Source: Solenopsis invicta (Eukaryota; Arthropoda; Insecta; Hymenoptera; Formicidae). From it: a DNA stretch of 64,000 nucleotides. Location of the stretch: the NCBI RefSeq assembly GCF_016802725.1, contig NC_052668.1:9736501-9800500 (forward strand), read 5' to 3'. Every line of letters begins with the position of its first letter. The stretch's first letter is position 1. Both the position numbers and the translations under genes were made by a program. The notes below the pieces were generated by a model, which was not told the origin of the DNA, did no database searches, and saw only the letters and a program-made list of their open reading frames with translations. Shown in pieces: positions 48,975 through 62,336 of this stretch.

Positions 48975-49205
48975 TATACAACAAATTAAATATAAAATAG
49001 ATCAAGATTACAACAAGATCTTGATACTAATGAATGAAAATAATATTTCTTGTTTCAATTCATTTCAAACTGCTCGCCGTTACTTTCGGTTTCAAACATA
49101 CGAGTAGCTCTTGAAAATAAAACACAATTAAATTAAAAACCAATCAAATAATATCGATGAACACTTGCATTTCTAAAATCCCCTCCACCTCGAAAAAAAT
49201 ATATC
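48975..49205 (+). repeat. dispersed AT-rich repeat, copy 3
   Basis: ACAACAAATTAAATATAAAA, GCCGTTACTTTCGGTTTCAA, GCTCTTGAAAATAAAACACA and GCATTTCTAAAATCCCCTCC match the repeats at 2631-3030 and 17164-17370 in order. Confidence 0.6.
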
Positions 49206-50960
49206 TTTATTATATTTTACTCTCTTATATTTTATATGTCCACATAATTTTAGGTTTATAATTAATTTTTGTTTTTCAGTATTATTTTTAATTATACATA
49301 AACATTTATATGTAATTGATATACATATAATTAAGAATAGACACAGTAAAAAAATGAAATTTAATTGAACCTAATTATGTGTGTATAAAACAAAAAATTA
49401 ATAAGACATTTATAAACGAATTCAGCCGTTATTTTTGTCGCAAAAAATATACATATTGCTTAACACTACAAAATACATTAGTATCTACAAAATTACCATT
49501 TCCAAAAAGAGTAAAAAAAAGGCGCCAACTGTGTGTGCGTTGCCATTTTTACAAGTCGATGTATTCAGGAGGTTGTGATGAGTGGATTAGTTTAGAGTTT
49601 TAATTTTTCAAAGCTTTAAATTTGCCTGTTGAGGACAGTGCAGCGAAGCGCACTACATATATCCATCCGAACAAGACGTAGCATAATTATAGTTTTAAAA
49701 GCTCGGGAAAAATCCGTTTTTTTTTTTCATTTTTCCGCGGAGTTTTTCAGTTTTTTTCTCAAGAGGTAAAAATATTCATTGGAAAAATTTAAAAAGTGTT
49801 GTACTACAGTGGTATCTCATTAGTATCAAAGTTACCTGTTTTACGATAAAATTTCTTGATCCTCGTCGCACTTGTTTTGGAGTCCGTAGTTCGTTCTATT
49901 CCAATCCGTGAGACAGCTCGATTTTTCATCTTGTCACTTTTATTCTAACTAATATTTTAAAGCTTGTATTGTAAAAAATAAAAATATATAATTTAAATAT
50001 CATACTCATAAGATAATAGCAGGTCAAGAGGATGATTTGAAATAATTAAATTTATAACAATATACAAGAAAAAGTATACTATAAGACAAGATTACACTTC
50101 AGGAGTTCACCAGATTAGAATATGGCTAAAGAATTGAAAATCTGTGTCAATAAGAAATAACTAAAAAATACTTTGTATAAAATTTACTAATGTGTATTAT
50201 TAAAATAAGACTCACATACTAACACATTATTAACACATTTAAGACACATTATTAAAATAACTCACATACTAATGTGAATTTCTGTTTTTAAGTTTCTGCA
50301 GTCAGTAAAGTTTTTTCTTTCTATTTATGATAATGTAAGTACGAAGGAAACAAAAACCAAACCAGAAAAATAAATAAAAACAAAATTAATATACTTTTAA
50401 ATAAAATAAAACGGAATCTTTTGATAATTGCTAATATTCAAAATTCTTCACAAAATAATTAACATAAATGTTAACTTAAATTAGTTTATAAACTATAGTT
50501 GTGTTAGGATTACATTTATTCTTACAATAGTTTGTTTAATAATTAATAATTATTAAACCTCAAGTAATGTAATATTCCAGACATAAACATAAAAATTAAC
50601 TCAATATTAATTTCAGGGCTTATACGAGGTATCTTATTTTAATAATACTGCAAAATTAGATAGCACGTCATTTGCATAGTAAAAACAGCAATTTTTCACA
50701 AAAAAACAATTTTTCAGAAAAAAATTGTAATTTTTCTGGTTTTTTCCAGCATATTGAATAAAGCGGGTTTTTTTTAACTATAGCCTGCATTCAATTTATA
50801 ATTTTGCCTAATACAGATAATTGTGAAAATAATCATATGCAATTATAATATAATTGCAATTGTGACTAAATTAAATGTAATTACAATTACAATGTAATTG
50901 TAATGAAAACAATTGTAACTAATTGCATTTATTAATCAATTTGGCCGAATACTGGATAAT
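49206..50960. other. intergenic, no gene supported
   Basis: AT-rich. A 74-codon frame at 49379-49603 contains KKRRQLCVRCHF, which faintly recalls the cysteine-rich tail of a transposase but is too short to assign. Palindromic TAATTGCAATTGT and AATTACAATTACAA words cluster at 50845-50935. Confidence 0.3.
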
Positions 50961-50999
50961 TTTCGGTTCTTACTTTTTAAAAAGAAAAAAAAAAGGTAG

Positions 51000-52705
51000 A
51001 AAAAGAGAAAGAAAGAGAGAATGACTCGTCTTTCTCCGATACGCCCACGCGCTTGCCTTCGTAGTCGCGGGAACGAGAAAGATCGGAAAGGGCTGAGGGT
51101 GGGAGTCAGGGACGGCTGGTGCTAGTTGAGTTGTCGAGCTGACACGCGTTCTCCCTCCTCGTTCCGCCATCGCCATACTGGTCGTCTCCCTTTAACTTTT
51201 ATCCCACGTAAGCTCCCTCTCTTCTCCCAATTCTTCCCACCATTCCCGACTGATCCGCCTCTCTTTCTATCCCGCATCTTCTCATAAAGTCATTCCTTTT
51301 TCTCATGACTTTCCTGCTCTCTCTCTCTCTCTCGCGCGATCTCTTTCTCTCTTTCTTTCATTCTCTTTTCCCCACCCTTTTCTTACATCGAATTTTCCTC
51401 TCCAAGTCTTCGTAGCCTCTCTGTCGCACGCCTACCTAAGAACATACCACAGTCACTGCCACACATCCGACCTCTCTCCTTCTCGACCATGCTCCCTCTT
51501 GATGGCCGTGATGGTAGTGGTAGTGGTGGTAGTGGAAGAGTTTCAGTACCGCCATACCCGCCAAAGCACAAGCACCGTGACAGAGCCCGCATGCACGTTT
51601 CGACTCGCGCCTCTTTCCCAAAGCAGACAGCTTCGTTACCCTTGCGTTGGAGATACGGTCTGTCGTTGAAAGAGAATATAATAGTTTGTATCCCGGACAG
51701 GGTACTGTACGACGCGACAGTTGAAATCTTATGTCAAAGTGTTACAATTTTGGGATAAAATTTAAGTGTCGCGCGTTACTTGTTGATCGGCGAGCAGTGT
51801 GTTTCAACGCGTTCCGTTTGCCGAGGGTGACGATTGGGGCGGATTCGCAATCGCGAAAACGTAGAAAACGTCGAAAACGTCTAACGCGCGTCGTCAGAAA
51901 CAGTTTGATTGTGGTTTGATGTTGTGGTGCTTTCGATTTGTGCAATTAATGCGACGCCTGACGGCCTTAATCATTAATTGCACGAATGGTGATCGATAGG
52001 CATCGCTTTATGAATCCGTCTGCTCGACGACGGGGTCATTCGTGCGACGATAATACGAGTTGTGATCTGTCGGTGCGTGTTGTCACTCGATCAAATGAAT
52101 AACCGATCGAAAGCGGCCCGCGTGAATTAATGAACAGTGAGTCACCGTATTCGGTAGCCAGTGAAAGGAGTCTCTCGTCTGTTAGATAATTCGAATCCGT
52201 CGGCGAATAACTAAATCCATCAGAGACGAAATCGGGATTGATCCTAAGGATTGAAAGTGATATTGGATATGATTGTCTGCGAAGAACGTGTGTGTCATAG
52301 TTAAAAATTCAATAGTTGATTCTTCCGGAAGCGCCAATGGACCTGTCGATATCAGATACGTGATTATTGTACTATTCAAACTCTGACAATGAGGATGTAG
52401 ACGTGGATGTAGAAGTGCGTCTTATGAGTCGTTTATCTCAATTGAGGGTAAACGAGAGGTAATTGCGGTGACTCGTTTATCAGCGAGGTTCTCTTTTTTT
52501 TTTTAAAAACAAGTAAACGGCCTCTTTGAAAACGGACTATGTCCACCATTGTTGCCGCCCGTCGTTCGTATCATCGGTGCCGCAAGCAGGGTGCCAGGAC
52601 AACGACCACTCTGCCTTGATCCTGGAAGGGACGGGCGGCGATTTTCTGGCGCGACAGCTGGCTTTGGCAGCAGCAACAGCCGCAGCGACGGCGGCCGCCA
52701 GCAAG
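51000..52705 (+). promoter_or_regulatory. CpG-rich promoter/5' leader region of the His/Pro/Ala-rich gene
   Basis: After 30 kb of AT-rich DNA, composition shifts at about 51000 to pyrimidine-rich, then CpG-rich sequence (for example GAAAACGTAGAAAACGTCGA at 51856 onward). It continues into the coding exon. No TATA box is convincing and the transcription start cannot be fixed. Short frames here are not supported as proteins. Confidence 0.45.
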
Positions 52706-52965
52706 ATGCCGGAGAAGGAAGTCGCTTATCATCAGGAGACATTCTCGTTGCTGCAGCCACCGCCACCGCCGCATCACTCACACTCGGCCTTTCACGCGGC
52801 TTTCCATCCACACCCACATTCGGCACCCCCGCCGCCGTTTCATCCGCATCACGGGCCACCACCGCCGCCGCATCCGACGCATCCGGCGGCCGCGGCTTGG
52901 GAGCACCACGCGGCAGCGGCCGCAGCGGCCGCGGCCGTAGCCTTCCATCCACCGCCCCATCACCC
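52706..52965 (+). CDS. first coding exon of a His/Pro/Ala-rich protein, probable nuclear regulator (partial)
   Basis: The frame begins at ATG 52706 in good context (GCAAGATGC) with MPEKEVAYHQETFSLLQ. It runs through histidine-proline clusters (HHSHSAFHAAFHPHPH, FHPHHGPPPPPHPTHP) and an alanine run to HHP, then meets a GTGAGT donor at 52966 (phase 2). Third codon positions vary while His, Pro and Ala persist, which argues for real coding in this frame over its neighbours. Such His/Pro/Ala-rich N-termini are common in insect developmental transcription factors, but no DNA-binding domain is in the window and I do not recognise the gene. The frame is open upstream to a TAA at 52514, with no ATG there. 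A continuous ALAAATAAATAAASK stretch before the ATG leaves open an upstream splice or a non-AUG start. Later exons are not identified. Confidence 0.7.
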
Positions 52966-53110
52966 GTGAGTTTTCATTTTCTGTTTACCACTAAACTTTA
53001 CTGCGACCGGTCGAATGCGACTGTTTTTAAACTTTCGTGTAAAATTTCTTTCATACGACGCTGTTGCGTCGCCATTCGTTAAACTTCACGACCTTTTCTT
53101 TTAATATATG

Positions 53111-53303
53111 CATAGTCGTGTTCATTGTAGTTGCGACACTTTTTCTTCGATGGTTTTTGGAACGTAGCCTTGCTCATCGAGCGGCGAACGTAATTGGTTG
53201 GATCCACGAGTAAGAACCAATCATGTCCTCAGCTCTTGTTATAGTTGCGTGTTCAGAGACGCATCTGAGAAAAAGTGTCGCAACTATAATGAACACGACT
53301 GTA
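53111..53303. mobile_element. 193-bp MITE with 35-bp TIRs
   Basis: The arms 53113-53146 and 53267-53302 are inverted repeats of GTCGTGTTCATT(G/A)TAGTTGC and GACACTTTTTCT, with one or two mismatches. The terminal CAGTCG next to TA at the right end suggests a Tc1/mariner-type element. No coding capacity. It sits about 150 bp into the intron of the His/Pro/Ala-rich gene. Confidence 0.85.
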
Positions 53304-55987
53304 CAATAAATTTTTCAATATTCATACTACTTTGCTTATTGTTTATTTTCTGAGAAAAATTTGTAACCTGGCTTATCTATCACGACCGATCATTTGACCG
53401 ATTGAATGATTTATACAATATTTTTGTAACGCTATTATCTCAAGAGACTCAATTCAAAAGCTATATAGTTATTACAAATGAAAGAAAACGCGAGTGTGGC
53501 ATGACTTTAGCCGAAAACGTAATAATACATGATCTGAAGGAGCCGTTGTGATAAGCAGAATCCAGATTTCGGCCGTTTTTCAATTCCGAGCGTCGAGCGC
53601 CGCGCGCCGCGAGAAGAAAGGTTGCACACGATCATGTCCCGTTTGCTACGTTATACCCCTACACCGATCAATATTTAACTAATCGTTTGATAATTATTTC
53701 TCTCAGTGTATTATTTCTATTGATGATTAATACTAAACTAAATATAATTTTTTTCTTAAACCGGTCATTTGACCGGTCACGATAGGAACGGGTATACTTA
53801 AAATGTCGATAGGTTTAGTGTTAAACATTTCGTACATGTGACATTCTTCAAATGTCAAGAACAAGTAATGTGTCCTCGTATATGAAAGTATAAGTTCAAG
53901 CTTGATGTCAAATTTCAGTTTGCTCTCTTAGAAATCTTAGAAGAAACTCGAAAGAATATCTAGAAATTAACCTACCTACACATTCAAACGCTTAAATGTT
54001 ATAGCGATATTTTAACAGATTCATTATCTTAAAGAAATAATATCTTGTCTCGCGTAACTATGAAATTGATTATGGCTACTCCAAGTTATCTCTCGCGATA
54101 GTAATTGTTCTTATCTGTAATTAGGTAAAATTCAAAGAGTCATTAGATATTGATCAAGATATGCTATATAGTCTCCGGGTGCACACGAGTTTTCAACTCT
54201 ACGCACACCGCCGACGATTAGAATGAAAGTTCAGAAGTTCGCATGTTATTATATATTTTTTTTTTCTTTCATAAGGAGCAGACCATAATATTGCTTCGCG
54301 GAATTTCGATCAAACTTCGTTAATAATTAGTTCACTCACAATCTCCCGGCTGCTCTATGCAAGCGAAAGGACATTGATTTATGCGTAATCGCCTATAATT
54401 TGCACATGTAAGAATATAAAGTACACCGACGCAAATTAACTGTTGTACTTTACGTAACACGATTTTGCGCCTGATGCAAACAGCGTGAACGGTTTTACTT
54501 GTTTTAACATGCACGACGATCGACGAATATATGTTTCATTGTGAAACAAGCGTTAACAAGAAGCCTCTCGATGAGAGAATCGGCGCTGATCGGAAAGCGT
54601 GCTTCAAGTATGGAATCAAACACAGGCGAAAGGAGCTCGGTGGAGACTCACATTACCGGTGGAATAGCCGCTTAACGTCTTAATCGAGTTAATTAAAGCC
54701 TCTTCGCACGTTTTCACGTTCCGCGAACACGACACGCGATTGCACGCAACGAGATTACCTCCTCCGACTCTCGTCGAGGCTAGCACACTCTCGGACATGG
54801 AAACGGAACGGTGCAGCGAGCGACGCAATAATTAGACGCTTCGACGCGGACTGAACAAAGCCGTGGTTTCCGTTCTTTCAGCGCTTCATTTTCACCGTGG
54901 AATTGCGGTGCCCCATCGAAAGGCTAATAGAGGCCGCGCTATTATTCTCTCGAGTACTATGGTGTCCCCAGAGAATACGGAATATTTTCACGAATACTTT
55001 CAAAGAAAAAAAAAAAAAAAAATAAGGCACAGGTAAAATCTTCAACACAATTTTAATATTTCTTACACACTGGTGTTTTGGGGATTTTAGCTCAACGTAC
55101 ATACGAGCTTCTCTCGATATCGATATATCATAGAGTATCGCAGTTAATCGGCATCACACTTCACTGAGTCTGTAGTCAATTAATAATGCACAATTAAAGT
55201 GACATTATGCAAAAAGTTGGTCGTTTAATCTCGACTATCGCGGACGACATAAATATTTTAATGGGGACGATTGAGAGAGAAAGAAAAAAAACAGGTGCAT
55301 TAAGAGTGTTGTAAAACTTGCCGTTGATTCTTCCACAGCATTAAATCAGCCAGCAACCGTAGCAGGTGTGCCGGGACGGCAATCGTCGGAGCTCCAGTAT
55401 GTCGGTCCAATTAAGTATTTAATTGCAACAGTTGCCACCCTCTCGATCATCCGCAATATCGTATCGATAAAGAGGGACAGGTAATACAGTGCGAGCGACT
55501 AATAAATTCCGGTCGGTCGACAATTTTATTGAGGGACGCGGTATTGTTTGTGATTGCGCGTAGAATATTGATCTGTATAAAAGCACGGATTGTAATCCGT
55601 GAGAAGAATCACGCTCGACCTGTCTAAGAATTGTCTAAGTCTAATTGACTAACTCTGTGTAATAAAACAGAATGAAAATATCAATATTTAGCCTTAAACC
55701 GTAACGCTTAACAAAATCTATTGGTAAATAGCGATCTGACAGACTGCTATCATGTTTTGGCTAATTTGATAAGTTTCTTATAACAAAAAAATGTATATAC
55801 TCAATTATTTTGAATACTCGTAAATAAGGAAGGCGGAGAAAGATGTTTTAATAATGGGGATTAATTAAAAAAATCTCATATACAAAGTGTTTTGAAGTTT
55901 GTAGAACTTTATCCGCTATATTTCGAAAATAGTTCAAAATTATGAAAAACCGCAAAATACATGTTGATTATACCGTGGTCTTGTTTT

Positions 55988-56250
55988 TAAGGGGGTTGTA
56001 GAGATTGCCTTCCTGAAGGAATGCTCTTGCGGGATCACAGTTCGAATATTTCAAATGGGAGCCCTCCATATTGTAATGTATCATTTGAAAAGTAAAAAAA
56101 AAAATAGTATAAAGCGGAGGTTGATACGTTGATCCGTTCGGGAGTTATTTAAGGTCAAAGTTCGAAAAAAGCCAATTTTCACAAAATTGTTACTTTTAAT
56201 CGAAAACGTTTAGAAATTCTAGAAAAAAATCTTAAGAATGTTGAACCATA
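55988..56250. other. possible end of another TTAAGGGGG transposon
   Basis: TTTTTAAGGGGGTTGTAGAG at about 55985 repeats the terminus of the 44.6-kb element, and the following 250 bp differ in style from their flanks. No opposite end was found. Confidence 0.3.
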
Positions 56251-59200
56251 AAAATTTTCCTAACATTAGAATATAACATCACACACACAGAGTAAATAAG
56301 AATTTATATGTGTAAATAAGAAGTAGATGAAAAAATACGTACACGCTTAATATTGCAAAAAAGAAACGTAAACGGTTCCGGTCTGCGGTACCGCTACAAT
56401 TTTTCAATCGTTTCACATTATACGTTTCTAACAAATAATAATAGGTTCCACTGCAGTGTTCAATAGGGACAGATGGCATACGAAGGTATAATATAATGAA
56501 TTTAAAACTCTCTGGTAGAAAGATGTCAAGAAAATTATTGTTAAGTAAAGGTTCAATAGCGGCCTCTAAGATCGCATTACAGTTTAAGGGTTAAGGTGTG
56601 TGTTTTACATGGAAGCACCAAGTGCTGAGTGTTAAGCATAACGTTTAAAAATTTTACTGATATCGTGTTTTAATGTTCACTACCAGCACTGTAAATCTAT
56701 AGTTAATGTTTTGTACACTAAATATTGGAACACGCCTCATAAATTTTCAGTGTTATATGTTAGAAAATATAAGTATTATATATAAGAGAATCGAAAGATG
56801 TTTCATGTCGCGAAAGTTCCTGCGTTTAAAGAGCGAACGATTATATGTTTTTGTTTTGCTCAAGCTGCTTCCGAGAACGGACCAGAGAGTTAATCTTACT
56901 TCGAATATGCATTAAGAAAGATTAAAATATACCGTATATGTATTACAAAGAGATCAATATACACAGAGAAGAGAGAGGGGGAGGGGGGAGATAGAGATGG
57001 AGAGACTGTACATCTTATGACACTTATAATTGACACCACTAATTGATTATTGACCCATTACATGTATACAGAACGTAATTTCCCTTGTTTGTCTTGTTAG
57101 CGTCAAGCAAAAATCCGCAAGATTCCTGCGCAATAATTTTCTGCGTATTAGCTCGACACTCGATGCCAAACATAGTACTATAATGGAAACAATGTACAGA
57201 TTCGTGATATTCACAAACTTGAGAATACATAATAAAAAGAGATAAATGTTCGCTTATTATTATCGTTATCGCTGCGATGGTCATACATATGATAATGCGC
57301 AAATATAAAAAAAGTTATTCTTTTGAATCGTGTACTAATTTTCTCTTGAGAAAGGCTAAGAATAATGAAATATATCCAAATATCTTAAAAGTTTATTAAA
57401 CATTCATGAGACTACTTTTTTCAAGTTCGTATTGTTTACTTGATATAAATCTCAAGCCTAGATGTATTGAGATGTGCAATTGAATTTTTTAAAAATTGTG
57501 CCAAAAATTAAAAATTGTAGAACAAAAGAGGAACTTAATCCAACAGTATCAATTTCGCGGTTTTCACGTAGAGACGCACCGATTATCGGGTCTCTCGCCG
57601 CGTCCTTTGTTCATCCGCCTTCTTTATTCGTGCCACGATCTTGAAGCTCGCAGTAGGAGGCCGAACAGAGAATCGCGTTGGTTTCGTCGCGGTTGCTATA
57701 AGCGCAGGCGGCTAAACGAATGGTGATGTCGGCATGAACCGGTATGGTGCATGAAAATCTAAAGAAACGAAGAGAAAGAAGGGGCAAAAAAAAAGGAAAC
57801 ACTCGCGAGAGAAAATCGCGCCATATGAATCTAATTCACGACGACGGAGATACGCGTCGGTCTTTCAAGAGTTTCGCGGTTTTACAGCGAACGCGACGTT
57901 GTAAGACGTCGCAAAGCCACCTCCCCGAATTACGTGACAGATCGGGCAAGTAGCGTGCGTGCGTGCGTGCTGGCGAGCATGCCTGTATGTCAAACTGCGA
58001 TAAAAATCGACAACGACTTGATGCGCGACTTGATGCGTTACTTGTCTGCATGTAAACGAATACAAATAAAATTTCGATTGAAGGACGAAGATTCTTTCTT
58101 CGTTGCATAGTTTTCACATCTACGATAAGCAAAAGATTGCTTGATGATTGCGAAAGGAGAGTGTAAAAAATAAAAAACTGAACAACTAATATCGTTGGAC
58201 ATATCATTGCTGTTGATAACTTATAATTTACTTATAATTGCTACATGTTTGCACTCCAATTTTTAAGAGAAAATCGTGTATCTATACCTCTCAATTATAA
58301 AGCGACGCAATTAAATTTTACGCCTATTACATGGCTCGTTGCTTGGTGTATAAACCGGATGTGCCAGAGCGACGGAATGAAAAAATTTTGATGCATCGAG
58401 TAATATATGTATTTCTATTGACGATTGTTTCACTTCATGGAGTCTCGCTAATCAACGATATATAATATATGTAATTCATATAATTGCCATTTTTTAATTA
58501 TATATTATTATTATTATTATATCATCATTATTCAATCGCATTGATAAACACTGATATTATTTCTCATTTCATAAGAATTTCGAAGAGCGTCTCATCAGTT
58601 TTCACATTGTGATATTCTCGATTCCAACTCTCCAATTGCACGGATTCGCGAGTCTATCGAAACTTCCATGATGCTTTTCGGACGAGAAAGGATGGAGAAC
58701 GATGGCGGATGTAAAGTGTATGGTACGCGGCCGGACGTCGTATCCCGCCCCTGCCTGCCTTCCTCTCGCTGGCTCGAACAGATATTTTCGTCTCTTTACG
58801 AGGATGCGAGACACGTCGTGTATTTTTGCCTTTGGCGTTTCGCTCCGTCGCAGCGAACGACATCGTCGGTTCCACATCAGCATCGCGCGTCTCTGCTGAC
58901 GAGCCGCGTCTGACATCTCGTCACGGTAAACGCTTAATTCCGCTAGTTAATGCACATCGCCGAATGAACAGGATGGTATCTCGGAAATCGACTCGATTCG
59001 CTTTGACGACACCCTGCCAATAACAATATTCTGAATAAAAGACACACCACGCGAGAATTCGAGCAGCGAAGATCCGTGGAAGACGTGGTCTTTATCGTAA
59101 GTTTTTATCGTAATCGCGACCAAAGTGTCACCGCTGACCTCACGCCCCGCGATCGTGGGAGGAAGATCTCGTTCTACCGCAAAACGGGACACAAACAATA

Positions 59201-62200
59201 CAACAAGATCGTCTCACGTCCCGTTTATGAATCTCTTCATCGCGTGGGCCGTCACGAAACGGTTGAGAACGGAAGGGAATTGCGTCGAAGATGCGGGCTC
59301 TGTTGCCCCACGTCGTGGAAAACAAACAAGATGCACGGGCTACCAGACATGCTGGTATTTCACCCGGACCCTCTCATCCGTCCAGATCGGATCACGCGCA
59401 TGTAAAATATCGCAAGCTTTTTTTTTACTTACGTACCTACGCTTTATATCGGTGCAAATTCCTCGCGGCGACGTTGAAACGCGCTTTTTTTAATTCGCCA
59501 ATTTCTTGAACTTTGTTTTATCAAAATACATCCGCCGTTGAGACGCGAATACACCGTGGATTTGATTTTTAATTCGCCCGAACCAAACCGTTTTGTTCGC
59601 GCTTATAAGGCGCGGCCCGCGATCCGCGTCGTATGCTTCCGGCTTATCGAAAATATGCTCGTCGGGATGCGTGAAGCGTTGTCGCGACGCTTCTCGGTCT
59701 CGCTCGTCGCGTTACTTTTGCATACTCGTTCGTTCGGATTTCACTTGGACGCGAACGAGCGGGTGGTACGATGCAAAGTACGCTCTTTCTTCGCTTAATT
59801 TAACGAACTTGGCGCGATTTTATCCCATGCAGCATCGAAAAGATCAGTGACAGAGAAAGGAAAGCGTATGCTTTATTTTTACGGCGGTATTGAAACCGAC
59901 TTTTTCCCACCTGACGTCTTTCGAATGATTTCTCGATACTCGTATCACGGCGTAAACACGATCAGGAGGCGAACGTGCGCGTTCTCTGAAGTAAGCCGCC
60001 GGCTGTGCGGCAACGTACAATCGTATACGGATGTGAGTAAAAACGGGAGAGCGATTTGTCAGCGCGTGGCGTCGCGATGCGCACGGTAGGCACTCGTCGA
60101 AGGAAGACATTCCCTTTCAGCTTCGGGTGGCCGTGCGCGTCCCTCGCCTGCGCTTCTTCCGCGCCTCTCTCGCGCAAATAGAGAGCCACCGGTGCAGCGG
60201 TGCCGACCATCGCGGATACGCACATTGCACGTGCGATTTATCATTGACGCGCCGTCCATTGATAAATTCCACGCATTCATAACGCCGCTACCCACGTTTT
60301 GTGCCAGGAGCCTCGGTTCGCACGAGACACACGATACCCAGGTACGATACGATACGATACGTCGCGATAGCGTACCGCATGCTCGCATACAACCCCCGAG
60401 TCGCTGCAATCTAGCGCGAATATCCGTCTATGTATGCGAGAGAACAGAATTTTGCGCGCAAACGATGCTATGCGTCTCCTCTGACCTTTAGCTCTTAACA
60501 TCGATCTGGGGACCATCCAAAAATTAGTCAAAAGTATGTCCGTGCTTGAAATTATTTGACAATTTCCTTGTAAAAGAATATTGTTGCAATTCTACTTTTT
60601 TCTTTGCAGAAAGATTAAATTCTTTTTTTTCTGTGCTTATAAATAATAAGTATAAAAATAGCGTGACTTATCAAGCTGATGTTAAAACGATGAAACAATC
60701 GGTGTCGGGACTGTTGTGAGAACTAAATTATCTTATACGTTAATTGCCTGATCTACTGCGGTCGATATCCTTTTTCACAAAGTTGTATATTGTTATAATT
60801 ACAGACAAATAATTGTTATTGTAAATAAAAAATAATCGTAATGAAAGAAAAATGCACAGAGGAAACGATTTATTCAAACTTAACAAATTTTATTGTATTC
60901 AAACGAATTTGTTATTTGGAATGGTATCGATAAATACGATTATTTGAATTTCGAACAATATATACCTTCGTCTTAAATAAATCATTTGTTTGATGGAACG
61001 AAAGATATATTTTCAATATATTTTGCCACATTTGTGTAAATAAATTATTTGTTTCATTGTTCGTATACTTATTGTAATTAAATAATATATTATTTGGTTA
61101 AAAGATATTACTTCAAATAATAATTATTTCTGTCAAGTGATAGAGGGTTTTTTAACAAAACAATAAAATTTTTATTTAAACAAATAACATTTCGTATAAG
61201 CATATAATATTTCAATGAAACAAATGCCAGTTAAATAAATAGAAATACTGAATCTAAAGAAACCTTTTTCTCCGTGTAGAGAATGTTATTAGAAGTTGTA
61301 GTAATAAATGACGTTTCTCGTCACCCGTGAGAAATGTACCCGTAGCCAAGATGACTCGCTCAGAGGCTAATCGCTTTAATGAGACAATTAGATGATGGTA
61401 CTCATTGATAAGACGGGTTTGTTTTGTCTGCTTCAACCGAGTCGGTGTATCTCTTCTCACCCAGATTGCGGCACGTCAAAAGGTTCTCGCAGCTTGTTTC
61501 GTTCAAATAAATATTCATTATCGCTTTTCGTTCCCTTTACGAACAGTATACGCGCGAATAGTTGACGAGACAAAAGATACGCGGAAGGCGAGAGATAACG
61601 CTATCGATAATTTACATCATCACTGTCGTTGCACGGTGTGTGATAACAAAAGTTGATGTTTTTTTGGTACAAAGGATACTCAATTACTTTAGCGGAAGAG
61701 TGTAACTCTCAACGATATCGTTCTACTATCTTTGCGTAGGTATGACATATGATGAAAAAAGCTGCACAATGATAACGTAACAATGTTAAAAAGTTCCTTT
61801 GTTAAGAGTTACGGAATCCCGCCACTTGTAATGCTTCTGGATTGCGATGCAACAGTGTAGCAATTATTTTATTTTAAATCAGAATACGAAATACACGTCC
61901 AGAAATGAATTATGCTAGAATATTGCAGTAAAATTGGTAGCATGATGCATGGGATTTAATATTGATCTGTCGCTGTTTCGAGTATCTCCTCTCGTAATAC
62001 GTTAGGAAGATATTTTTAGAGTCCGGCCTGCTCGCACGGCTTCCACGTTATTTCGTCGAGTGTTAAGAAAACCATGATTCGCACTTTTCGAGATAATAAC
62101 AACGCGTTCTGATTTCTGTAACACTTTGTATTAAGGTCGTTGAGGCTTTTGAAGGAAAATAGGAACGAGAAAAATATATTCCGATGAAGGAAGGAAAGTA

Positions 62201-62244
62201 GGGGTGGAGAACCGAACCGACAGTGTGCAGCGGACTACTCTTTC

Positions 62245-62336
62245 CGGAGAGGAGAAGTGGAGGAGGAGTAGGAGGAGGAGGTGGTGGAGGAGGAGGAGAA
62301 GAAGGAGGAGGCAGGCAAGCAGGCAGGCAGGCGCGA
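62245..62336. repeat. (GGA)n followed by (GGCA)n microsatellite
   Basis: GGAGGAGGAG-type triplets grade into CAGGCAGGCAGG tetramers. Frames across it translate to poly-Arg or poly-Leu/Ser and are not genes. Confidence 0.9.

Noticed and set aside
49379..49603. 74-codon frame with a CxxC-like segment, possibly a piggyBac tail
   Set aside because: Too short, only one cysteine pair, and the following sequence does not continue the motif.
52503..53082. 177-codon + frame and 149-codon - frame overlapping the His/Pro/Ala exon
   Set aside because: Shadows of the real frame. Third-position variability and His/Pro clustering support the 52706 frame, and the alternatives run through the GTGAGT donor.
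55335..55410. possible next exon after TTCTTCCACAG, open for about 25 codons in the right phase
   Set aside because: It ends at a stop soon after, shows no recognisable protein, and such acceptor-like sites are frequent.
57836..60531. numerous 60-123-codon frames on both strands
   Set aside because: Mutually overlapping arginine/serine-rich translations with no domains or consistent splice sites.
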